Source: JBEKHT01 sp050012135
Lineage (GTDB): Bacteria; Chloroflexota; Anaerolineae; Anaerolineales; RBG-16-64-43
Assembly: GCA_050012135.1 (NCBI GenBank)
Contig: JBEKHT010000112.1
Location: forward strand, 1 to 5,978
Reading direction: 5' to 3'
DNA length: 5,978 nucleotides
The position numbers and the translations under genes were made by a program. The notes below the pieces were generated by a model. The model did no database searches. It was given only the letters and a program-made list of their open reading frames with translations, and had not been told where the DNA came from. Numbering within the stretch: the first letter of the stretch is position 1; each line of letters starts with the position of its first letter. This document shows positions 1-5,331 of this stretch, in pieces.

Positions 1-1928
1 TGCTGGAGGCCGCGCAGGCCATTCACGCGGCTCAAGCCGACCTGCCGATCCTGGTGGTCGCAGAAGAAGCGGGCCCTCCTCCTTCGCAGACCCTCACCAA
101 GCTGGGTGCCTCCGAGGTCCTGGTGGGCGCTCTGGAGGAGCAGGAACTCGAGGCTGCGCTGGAACCGGCTTTCGTCCGTTTGCTCAACCCAGGGACCCCA
201 GGAGGAGACGGGGGGCCGGCGGCCCCTCGCTCGGCGGACGTCCTGGCCCGTCTCAGCCAAGGGTTGAGTCGTCTTCTGCAGTTGGACGGATCCTTGACCT
301 CGCTGGTGGAAGAAGCCGAAACTTCCATAAGCCAGCTGGCTGCCCTGCCCCGCCTGAGCCCTGCCCCGAGCGAGGGAGAGGCTTCGCCGCGGGTCACTGA
401 GCTGGAGACGCTGGCTGAGCTGGGTCGCCGAGTGACCCGCCATCTCAATGTCGACGAGGCCCTGACCGCTATTGTCGAGGCGGCCGTGGAGCTCACCGGC
501 GCGGACGAGGGCAGCCTGATGTTGCTGGATGAGGCCACGGGCGAACTGCATATGCGGGCGGCCAAGAACTTCGATGAGCAATTTGTGCGCACCTTCCGCG
601 CGCGAGTCCAAGATTCGGTGGCCGGAGAGGCGCTGCGTTCGGGCGAACCGGTTCTGATCGACGAGCACAGCCCGCAGAAAATCGCCACCTCATTCCTGGT
701 TCACTCCCTGATCTTCGTTCCGCTCAAGGGGCAAAGCGGGGATATCGGCCTGCTGGGGGTGGACAACCGCCAAGCGGGCCGCTCTCTCACCTCTCACCAT
801 GTCACCCTGGTCCAGGCTTTGGCCGAGTTTGCTTCCGTAGCTCTGGAAAACGCCCGTTTGTATGAACAGGCCAAAGAGGAGCGCCTCCGCCTGGAGACGA
901 TTCTTCAGGAGATTGAGGATGGCGTCATCATCACCGATCCCGAGGATCGGCTGTTGCTGGTGAACCGCTCGGCCCGCGAGGCCTTCGCGCTCGACGAGGA
1001 CGCCGCCTTACTGCACCCGATCCTCGAGGCTATTCCCCATCCCGAACTGCTCGCGCTCTATGCCCAGCGCGGCACCTCCAACAGCCAGCTCCGTCGCGGA
1101 GAGATCACCCTGCCCGACGGTCGTGTGTTCCTGGCGCATCTTTCCCCGATCGAGGGGGTCGGCCACGTCATTGTCCTGCGCGACATCACGCACTTGAAGG
1201 AGCTGGATCACATCAAGTCCGAATTCGTGGCGACCGTGTCGCACGACTTGCGCTCTCCGCTCACAACGATTTTGGGCTATGTCGATCTGATCGAACGCGG
1301 CGGGCCCCTGACCTCTCAACAGCGAGAGTTCCTGCGGCGTGTCCAGCAGAGCACCCAATCCATCACGACCCTGGTGACGGATTTGGTTCACCTGGGGCGG
1401 ATCGAGGCGGGCTTTGACACGCAACAGGACCTGGTGGACCTCTCGGCGCTCGCAGGCTATGCCGTGGAAAGCGTCCGCTCTCGCTGCGAGAGTCGCGCCA
1501 TCGAATTGATTGCCGATCTGCCGGCGGAATTGCCTCCCGTCGCCGGCAATCCCATCCGCCTGCGGCAAATGATTAACAACCTCGTGGACAATGCCATCAA
1601 GTACACCCGCGAGAACGGCCGCATTGAGGTGACCACCCGGGGCGAGCAAGGCCAGCTGATTCTACAGGTGTCGGACACCGGAGTCGGCATTCCCCTCACG
1701 GAACAGCCCTACATCTTCAACAAGTTCTTCCGGGCTTCGAATGTGGAAGACGGGTCCGGGAGCGGCCTGGGCCTCTCGATCGTCAAGTCTATTGTCGAGG
1801 TTCACAACGGCCGCATCTGGGTCGATTCAACCCCGGGGAAAGGATCGACTTTTACGGTGGTCCTACCCGCGGCACAATCCAGGCCGCGAGAGGAGCCCAG
1901 CCAAGCCGGGGGTGAGCCGTCCTCTTAA
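1..1928 (+). CDS. Soluble sensor histidine kinase with receiver-like, GAF, PAS, HisKA and HATPase domains (5' partial)
   Basis: Two-component sensor kinase: it autophosphorylates a histidine and passes the phosphate to a response regulator not present here. The frame is open from base 3 to the TAA at 1926-1928, so the gene starts upstream of the window. The GTG at 54 lies inside a predicted beta strand and is not a credible start. Counting that codon as residue 1: a receiver-like tail (LPILVV just before it, then GASEVLVGAL, to about 44), a Pro/Gly-rich linker and helix (45-120), GAF (about 120-268), a helix, PAS (about 276-380), HisKA with the H-box SHDLRSP (phospho-acceptor His397), then HATPase_c with the N-box NNLVDNAIKYT (Asn513), G1 box DTGVGIP (541-547), F-box FNKFFR and G2 box GSGSGLGL. 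All catalytic boxes look intact. No transmembrane segment is visible, so it is probably cytosolic and senses an internal signal through GAF/PAS. The ligand is unknown. A 12-bp stem-loop follows the stop. Confidence 0.93.
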   Translation, partial: LEAAQAIHAAQADLPILVVAEEAGPPPSQTLTKLGASEVLVGALEEQELEAALEPAFVRLLNPGTPGGDGGPAAPRSADVLARLSQGLSRLLQLDGSLTSLVEEAETSISQLAALPRLSPAPSEGEASPRVTELETLAELGRRVTRHLNVDEALTAIVEAAVELTGADEGSLMLLDEATGELHMRAAKNFDEQFVRTFRARVQDSVAGEALRSGEPVLIDEHSPQKIATSFLVHSLIFVPLKGQSGDIGLLGVDNRQAGRSLTSHHVTLVQALAEFASVALENARLYEQAKEERLRLETILQEIEDGVIITDPEDRLLLVNRSAREAFALDEDAALLHPILEAIPHPELLALYAQRGTSNSQLRRGEITLPDGRVFLAHLSPIEGVGHVIVLRDITHLKELDHIKSEFVATVSHDLRSPLTTILGYVDLIERGGPLTSQQREFLRRVQQSTQSITTLVTDLVHLGRIEAGFDTQQDLVDLSALAGYAVESVRSRCESRAIELIADLPAELPPVAGNPIRLRQMINNLVDNAIKYTRENGRIEVTTRGEQGQLILQVSDTGVGIPLTEQPYIFNKFFRASNVEDGSGSGLGLSIVKSIVEVHNGRIWVDSTPGKGSTFTVVLPAAQSRPREEPSQAGGEPSS

Positions 1929-1932
1929 AGGC

Positions 1933-1969
1933 GCCTCCGCCAGGACAGTAAGGACAGCCTGGCGGAGGC
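1933..1969 (+). terminator. Strong stem-loop just after the kinase stop
   Basis: A perfect 12-bp inverted repeat, GCCTCCGCCAGG (1933-1944) with CCTGGCGGAGGC (1958-1969), encloses a 13-nt loop (1945-1957) and starts 4 nt after the kinase stop codon. The placement fits transcript termination or 3'-end protection of the kinase mRNA. There is no T-run on the plus side, so it is not a canonical intrinsic terminator. On the minus side the flank reads GCGCCTTT, a short T-run. The direct repeat GGACAG-TAA-GGACAG spans the end of the left arm and the loop. Confidence 0.6.
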
Positions 1970-2040
1970 CTTCGCCAAAGGAGGAGACAGCGGTGAGTTA
2001 GGGGAAAAGCCCTTTCTCATGTCTCAGAAGCCACTTAATC

Positions 2041-2068
2041 CCAGCCGGTCGGGCTGGACACCGTTTTT
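2041..2068 (+). terminator. Possible intrinsic terminator, hairpin plus T5
   Basis: CCAGCC (2041-2046) pairs with GGCTGG (2052-2057) around the 5-nt loop GGTCG. A run of five T follows at 2064-2068 after a 6-nt gap (ACACCG). The gap is longer than in a textbook intrinsic terminator, so efficiency would be modest. It may end read-through from the kinase gene past the upstream stem-loop. Confidence 0.4.
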
Positions 2069-2182
2069 CGTCATCTCCTCCATGTGACATTGGTCGGCAG
2101 AGCGGGATCGCCTCCTGGGACCGACCCAAAGGAACTGCGTAACCGATCGGCCCTGTTACTCTCCGCTTCATCCCCTCCCGCC

Positions 2183-2218
2183 CCAGCCTGTCCCCGGGGC
2201 CTTCCCCCCGGCGGCTGG
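2183..2218 (+). other. GC-rich two-part hairpin upstream of the exonuclease gene
   Basis: Outer arms CCAGCC (2183-2188) and GGCTGG (2213-2218) enclose inner arms CCGGGG (2194-2199) and CCCCGG (2206-2211) with a 6-nt loop, CCTTCC. The right arm runs into the extended -10-like element at 2216-2224. It would form only in transcripts starting upstream. It could act as a transcript end or simply reflect the high GC content. No T-run follows. Confidence 0.3.
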
Positions 2219-2224
2219 TACACT
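2216..2224 (+). promoter_or_regulatory. Candidate extended -10 promoter element for the exonuclease gene
   Basis: TGGTACACT reads as TGn followed by TACACT, a 4/6 match to the sigma-70-type -10 hexamer with the extended TG. No good -35 is seen at the usual distance, which extended -10 promoters tolerate. Transcription would start near 2230-2232, leaving only a few nucleotides before the ATG at 2238, which agrees with the absence of a Shine-Dalgarno there. This is a motif match only. Confidence 0.3.
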
Positions 2225-2237
2225 TGGCAACCATCCG

Positions 2238-3476
2238 ATGGACGATTCGCCTTCCCGTATTCGTGAGCGTCTGATCAGGGCGGGCCGAAGATCCCCCGCG
2301 AAACCACGGCCCCGCTCTCGCCCGCGGGTCTTGCCGGACGACTGGCCCATCCGCCAAGCGACCAATGTCCACGGCGACTACATGTTTCTCGAGAGCTCCT
2401 ACACCGCCGAGGATCGGCACGGCAGGTTGTCCCTGGGCGAGCTCAGCCTGCGGATTTCCCCTGACGAAGGCATCTCCGGGTTCCCCCAAGGCGTTTCCCT
2501 GGGCGCACTGTCCTTCATCGATACCGAGACGACAGGCCTTTCCGGCGGGACCGGGACCCTGGCCTTCTTGGTGGGAATTGGGAGATTCGAATCCGAACAT
2601 TTTGTCCTGAGGCAGTACTTTCTCCGAGACCCCGGCGAGGAAGCGGCGATGCTGGAGGCCGTGGTCGCGCAACTGGGGACCTCCCGCGGGCTGGTGACCT
2701 TTAACGGGCGCGGGTTTGATCTGCCCATCTTGCAGGCCCGGGCCACGCTGCGCTTGCGCCAGCGCGCTGTTCTGTCCGACTTGCCGCACCTGGATTTGCT
2801 GATCCACGCTCGACGCTTCTGGCGCCGGCGCCTGGAATCTTGCTCGCTCAGCAGTCTGGAGACCCACGCCCTGGGGATCGTGCGCCAAGCGACCGATATT
2901 GAAAGCGCCCTCATCCCGGAGATCTATCGGGAATACTTGAAGACGGGGGAGGCCGGGGCTCTCGACCGCGTCTTGTACCACAATGCGATTGACATCCTTT
3001 CCCTTGTGGCCCTGGCGGGAGACCTGTTCGACCGCTACTCCGGGGAACTCGACTCATTGGCGGACCCCCGAGATGGATTGACCCTCGCCTACCTGTACTG
3101 GGGACAGGGCAGAACCGAGGAGGCCCAAAAGGCCTTCCAATCCTCACTCGGGGGAGAGCTCCCAGGAGAGGACCGCCTGCGTGCGGAATGGGGACTGGGC
3201 CATCTGCTCAAGCAAATTGGGCGCCCCGAGCAGGCCAGCGCCCATTGGGAGGCCTGCCACCGGCTCGCACCCTTGGATCCCAGACCCTGCCTGGAACTGG
3301 CCAAGTACTACGAGTGGAGGCAGAGAGACTTCACCCGAGCCACGGAATGGGCGCAGGCGGCGCAGGACGCCTTGGCCGGCCTGCCTGCGGGCTGGCAGCG
3401 CTCGGCCGCCGAAGGGGATCTTCTCCATCGCCTCGCGCGCCTGGAGCGTAAGCGGACAGAACGACCCGCTGGATAG
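2238..3476 (+). CDS. RNase H-fold 3'-5' exonuclease with C-terminal TPR-like repeats (YprB type)
   Basis: Predicted DnaQ/DEDD-superfamily nuclease of the YprB-like RNase_H_2 group, 412 aa and complete. The N-terminus (1-40) is Arg/Pro-rich and basic, which suggests nucleic acid contact. The nuclease core spans about 90-265. Exo I is FIDTETTG (Asp95, Glu97). Exo II is TFNGRGFDLPIL (Asn156, Asp161). HLDLL carries Asp186. Exo III is YHNAID (His248, Asp252). The metal-binding acidic set therefore looks complete, and an active two-metal exonuclease is expected. Residues from about 279 to 380 form TPR-like helices (AYLYWGQGRTEEAQKAF, WGLGHLLKQIGRPEQASAHW and a third), probably a protein-binding tail. 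The start is the first ATG before the conserved region, and no Shine-Dalgarno precedes it. Homologues often sit beside a YprA-type DEAD/DEAH helicase; none is visible here. The substrate (DNA or RNA) cannot be told from sequence. Confidence 0.88.
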   Translation: MDDSPSRIRERLIRAGRRSPAKPRPRSRPRVLPDDWPIRQATNVHGDYMFLESSYTAEDRHGRLSLGELSLRISPDEGISGFPQGVSLGALSFIDTETTGLSGGTGTLAFLVGIGRFESEHFVLRQYFLRDPGEEAAMLEAVVAQLGTSRGLVTFNGRGFDLPILQARATLRLRQRAVLSDLPHLDLLIHARRFWRRRLESCSLSSLETHALGIVRQATDIESALIPEIYREYLKTGEAGALDRVLYHNAIDILSLVALAGDLFDRYSGELDSLADPRDGLTLAYLYWGQGRTEEAQKAFQSSLGGELPGEDRLRAEWGLGHLLKQIGRPEQASAHWEACHRLAPLDPRPCLELAKYYEWRQRDFTRATEWAQAAQDALAGLPAGWQRSAAEGDLLHRLARLERKRTERPAG

Positions 3477-3478
3477 AC

Positions 3479-3524
3479 GGGCGGTCGGTATTCTTGGTCA
3501 TCCCCTCTGGACTCGGACCCGCCC
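3479..3524 (+). terminator. Weak hairpin after the exonuclease stop
   Basis: GGGCGG (3479-3484) pairs with CCGCCC (3519-3524), extendable by two pairs past a bulged C, around a long loop of about 30 nt. It begins 2 nt after the exonuclease TAG. There is no T-run, so a termination role is inferred from position only. Confidence 0.25.
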
Positions 3525-3563
3525 AGCTCATCTCTGCCCACCCTTCATTTCCAGCAGCGGACC

Positions 3564-3800
3564 CCTCCGCAATTGCGAGGAGGCCTATGCGACGAGGGTC
3601 ATGGCCAAACCGCGAGGCCCGCGCTCCACAGATGGGGCTCAAGGTTCTTGTTGGAGGGGGAAAAACCGTCTGAGCCGCCTGAGTGCGCTGGCGGTCAGCA
3701 GCGGTGCTCAGGCCGCTTGCCCCCAGGGTGCGAGGGGAGCGGAGCAATCGCCTTGCATTCTAGGCCCCACCTCTGAACTGGGGCCGCACCAAGTTCTTGG
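3564..3800 (+). ncRNA. Candidate structured leader RNA or small RNA before yitT
   Basis: Hand folding gives consecutive helices. (a) CCTCC 3564-3568 with GGAGG 3579-3583. (b) GGCCtATG 3582-3589 with CATGGCC 3600-3606, which shares two bases with (a). (c) A closing helix CGCTCC 3622-3627 with GGAGCG 3736-3741, enclosing three stems with few unpaired bases between them: GGCTCA 3636-3641/TGAGCC 3671-3676 with inner GGTT/AACC; GCCTGAG 3677-3683/CTCAGGC 3707-3713 with inner CGCTG/CAGCG and an 8-nt loop; CTTGC 3716-3720/GCGAG 3730-3734 with one G-U pair. (d) GGCCCCA 3763-3769 with TGGGGCC 3779-3785. The last hairpin lies 13 nt before the yitT Shine-Dalgarno. I do not recognise a known riboswitch or RNA family, and I looked in vain for signature motifs of RNase P, tmRNA, SRP RNA, cobalamin, TPP and glycine riboswitches. 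GC-rich DNA yields chance hairpins, so this remains tentative. Confidence 0.35.
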
Positions 3801-3803
3801 AGG
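3799..3803 (+). promoter_or_regulatory. Shine-Dalgarno of yitT
   Basis: GGAGG lies 6 nt before the ATG at 3810 and fixes that start. A second ATG at 3806-3808 is out of frame and too close to the site. The imperfect palindrome CCAAG-TT-CTTGG (3789-3800) overlaps the first GG, so a small hairpin could partly mask the site. Confidence 0.75.
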
Positions 3804-3809
3804 AAATGG

Positions 3810-4694
3810 ATGAAAACCCGATCCAGCTTACGGACGCTAGGCGTAGTCTACAAGGACAACCTCTTTGACGGCGGCCTGATTCTCCTCGGCGCAGCCGTTC
3901 AAGCCTTGGCGATGGATCTCTTCCTGATCCCGGGCCATCTGGCGGCCGGGGGGGTAAGCGGCGCGGCCCAGATCGCGAACCGCTACACCGGCTGGCCGAT
4001 CGGCTTGATGATCATCGTCGCCAACATCCCGCTCTTGTTGTTGGGTTGGCGCTTCCTGGGCGGCCGACGCTTCCTGGCGCGCACGGCCTTGGCGGTGGTG
4101 GCCTACTCCCTGCTCATCGACGGACTGGCCCTGTGGTTGCCCAAAGGCCTGACCGGCGACCCGGTCCTGAATGCCCTTTTCGGCGGGGTCTGCGGAGGAA
4201 TCGGGATGGGCCTGGTTTTCCGGGGCAAGGGCACGAGTGGTGGCACCGACATACTGGCGCGCTTGCTGGGTCAGTGGCGTGGAATCCCGCTCAGTCAGAG
4301 CTACCTGATTACCGATGCCCTGGTGGTCCTGGTCGCAGGGCTGGCCTTCAGCTGGCCGCTGGCGCTGTATGCACTGGTGGCGCTGTACGTCTCTGGGCTT
4401 GCGGCAGAGACGACCCTGGAGGGAGCCAGCGTCGTGCGGGCGGCCACCATCATTTCCTCCAAACCTCAGGAGGTGGCGAACCGCATCATGATTGAAATGG
4501 AGAGGGGAGTCACTCAGTGGCCGGGAGTGGGTATGTACTCCGGCCAAGAGCGCAAGATCCTATTCTGCGTGGTCAGCCGGGCCGAGGTCGCGCAGCTCAA
4601 GGCGATTATCCAACAGGCCGATCCCGGCGCCTTCGCGGTGATCGGGCAGGCACATGAGGCTCTGGGGGAAGGGTTTCGCCCGCTCGGCGCGTGA
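3810..4694 (+). CDS. YitT family membrane protein with C-terminal DUF2179 domain
   Basis: Integral membrane protein of the YitT/DUF161 family, 294 aa, about the usual length. Roughly five to six hydrophobic segments are visible near 20-38, 62-82, 88-110, 121-138, 165-181 and 183-198. Two family-typical Gly-rich stretches occur in equivalent places: FLIPGHLAAGGVSGAAQI (38-55), and GMGLVFRGKGTSGGTDILA (132-150), ending its fourth hydrophobic segment. Residues from about 205 to 287 form the soluble DUF2179 domain (ATIISSKPQEVANRIM, then GMYSGQERKILFCVVSR and a final AFAVIGQAHEALGEGF), an alpha/beta domain expected in the cytoplasm. The transport substrate or signal is unknown for most of the family. 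The start is set by GGAGG 6 nt upstream. The gene is preceded by a 333-nt non-coding stretch with predicted structure, and it converges on the minus-strand gene with a 12-nt gap. Confidence 0.92.
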   Translation: MKTRSSLRTLGVVYKDNLFDGGLILLGAAVQALAMDLFLIPGHLAAGGVSGAAQIANRYTGWPIGLMIIVANIPLLLLGWRFLGGRRFLARTALAVVAYSLLIDGLALWLPKGLTGDPVLNALFGGVCGGIGMGLVFRGKGTSGGTDILARLLGQWRGIPLSQSYLITDALVVLVAGLAFSWPLALYALVALYVSGLAAETTLEGASVVRAATIISSKPQEVANRIMIEMERGVTQWPGVGMYSGQERKILFCVVSRAEVAQLKAIIQQADPGAFAVIGQAHEALGEGFRPLGA

Positions 4695-4706
4695 CGGCCG
4701 CGGGTC

Positions 4707-5159
4707 TCAGGGCTCGGGACCGGCAGGGGACTCCGCGCGAGGCCAGAAGCGCGCCAGAAAAGCGTCAATCTCCCTGCGCAGGTCGTTGCCCTGCCGGTAG
4801 TCCGCAACGCGCAAGGTCGGCGAATCGTTTCCCAGGATCATCTTGGAGACAGGGGTGCCGCTCAGGTAACAGCACAGGACCGGACGACCCAGCCCGAGCG
4901 CATAGGCAATCTCGTAGCCCACCCCATGCGAGGGCGTCGTGACCTCGGCAATCAGAGCATCGCACTCGCTGATCCAATCGACATCCCGCCGGAAGACCTC
5001 CTGGGGCTGGACCACCCGCTCCCGCGCCATTACCTCGGGTCGGGCCAAGTGGGCCGTCAGGACCTGGTGACCCAAGGCCAGAAGGTGATCGACGATGAAA
5101 GCATACATCTCCTCATCCTTCCGGCCTCCCGTCAGGGAACAAGAAAAATAGATCTTCAC
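4707..5159 (-). CDS. DNPH1/Rcl-like 2'-deoxynucleoside 5'-phosphate N-hydrolase
   Basis: 150-aa protein of the nucleoside 2-deoxyribosyltransferase superfamily, closest by eye to DNPH1/Rcl, which cleaves the N-glycosidic bond of deoxynucleoside monophosphates to give a free base and deoxyribose 5-phosphate. N-terminal KIYFSCSLTGGRKDE matches the YFxGSIRGGRED region of the animal enzyme; Tyr4 fits the active-site Tyr. RRDVDW supplies Asp59. EVTTPSHGVGYE supplies Ser77 (phosphate site) and Glu83 (nucleophile). The Asp-to-Glu spacing of 24 and Ser-to-Glu spacing of 6 are as in mammalian Rcl. MILGN (107-111) corresponds to a segment that reaches a neighbouring subunit's site. It is probably cytosolic and oligomeric. 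The start is GTG (5159-5157) with only a weak GGGAT upstream; no better in-frame start is near. It is divergent from uvrA. A true transferase is the alternative, but the Rcl-type motifs favour hydrolase. Confidence 0.85.
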   Translation of the reverse strand: MKIYFSCSLTGGRKDEEMYAFIVDHLLALGHQVLTAHLARPEVMARERVVQPQEVFRRDVDWISECDALIAEVTTPSHGVGYEIAYALGLGRPVLCCYLSGTPVSKMILGNDSPTLRVADYRQGNDLRREIDAFLARFWPRAESPAGPEP

Positions 5160-5331
5160 GCGATCCCGTTTCGCCCGGGAGCCGGGAGATTCCAGGTTCC
5201 GCCCGTGACCAAGACAGCAGGCTCACGATCGGGCGGCCGACCTCCCCCTCCCCAGAGGGTCTTGAAGTCGTTACAATGGGAAACGATCAGCGTATTGTCC
5301 GGGCACCGTCTCACAGGGGACCCACGCGAGT
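5160..5331. promoter_or_regulatory. Divergent intergenic region between the hydrolase gene and uvrA
   Basis: These 172 bases must hold the promoters of both divergent genes. Toward uvrA, TACAAT (5272-5277) is a 5/6 match to a -10 hexamer, but no -35 is at standard spacing (TTGAAG at 5262-5267 is too close). TCGTT (5268-5272) and AACGA (5282-5286) form a short inverted repeat around it, a possible operator. AGGGGA (5315-5320) is a weak Shine-Dalgarno-like run 11 nt before the uvrA ATG. A 5-bp hairpin CCCGG/CCGGG (5174-5178 with 5182-5186) sits in the expected leader of the minus gene. I saw no E. coli- or Bacillus-type LexA box. Confidence 0.35.

Larger units (their letters stand above)
1929..2237. 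other. Intergenic region between kinase and exonuclease genes
   Basis: No credible gene is visible in these 309 bases. The stretch holds the 12-bp stem-loop at 1933-1969, an orphan purine-rich Shine-Dalgarno-like run AAAGGAGGAG (1977-1986), a hairpin followed by TTTTT (2041-2068), a hairpin GGTCGG/CCGACC (2092-2097 with 2121-2126), a GC-rich two-part hairpin (2183-2218) and an extended -10-like element (2216-2224). The C-rich segment 2161-2210 does not look coding in any frame. Confidence 0.6.
3477..3809. other. Intergenic region upstream of yitT
   Basis: These 333 bases lack a credible gene: the open frames here have no family-like sequence and no ribosome binding site. No good sigma-70-type promoter stands out. 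The first part (3477-3560) holds only the weak post-stop hairpin. From about 3564 onward it is dense with complementary arms, described as a structured RNA candidate, and it ends in the yitT Shine-Dalgarno. Confidence 0.55.

Noticed and set aside
1998..2981. 327-codon open frame on the minus strand
   Set aside because: It overlaps the well-supported exonuclease gene, is rich in Gln/Gly/Pro/Arg without family-like motifs, and reads as the antisense shadow of a GC-rich gene.
3564..3800. Known RNA family (RNase P, tmRNA, SRP RNA, ZTP, cobalamin or T-box type leader)
   Set aside because: Short resemblances such as GAGCCGCCTGAG to part of the ZTP motif were seen, but the other conserved segments of each family are missing, so no family was assigned.
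3181..3813. 210-codon plus-strand frame crossing the 3477-3809 gap
   Set aside because: It begins inside the exonuclease gene in another frame, has low-complexity Pro/Gly/Arg/Ser-rich content and overlaps the yitT start. It is open only because of high GC.
3837..4547. 236-codon minus-strand frame opposite yitT
   Set aside because: It is antisense to a clear membrane protein, Gln/Arg-rich with no domain, and has no ribosome binding site.
4703..4721. Hairpin GGTCTC/GGGACC at the yitT-hydrolase convergent junction as a bidirectional terminator
   Set aside because: Six pairs including a G-T, overlapping the hydrolase stop codon and with no T-run on either side; too weak to call.
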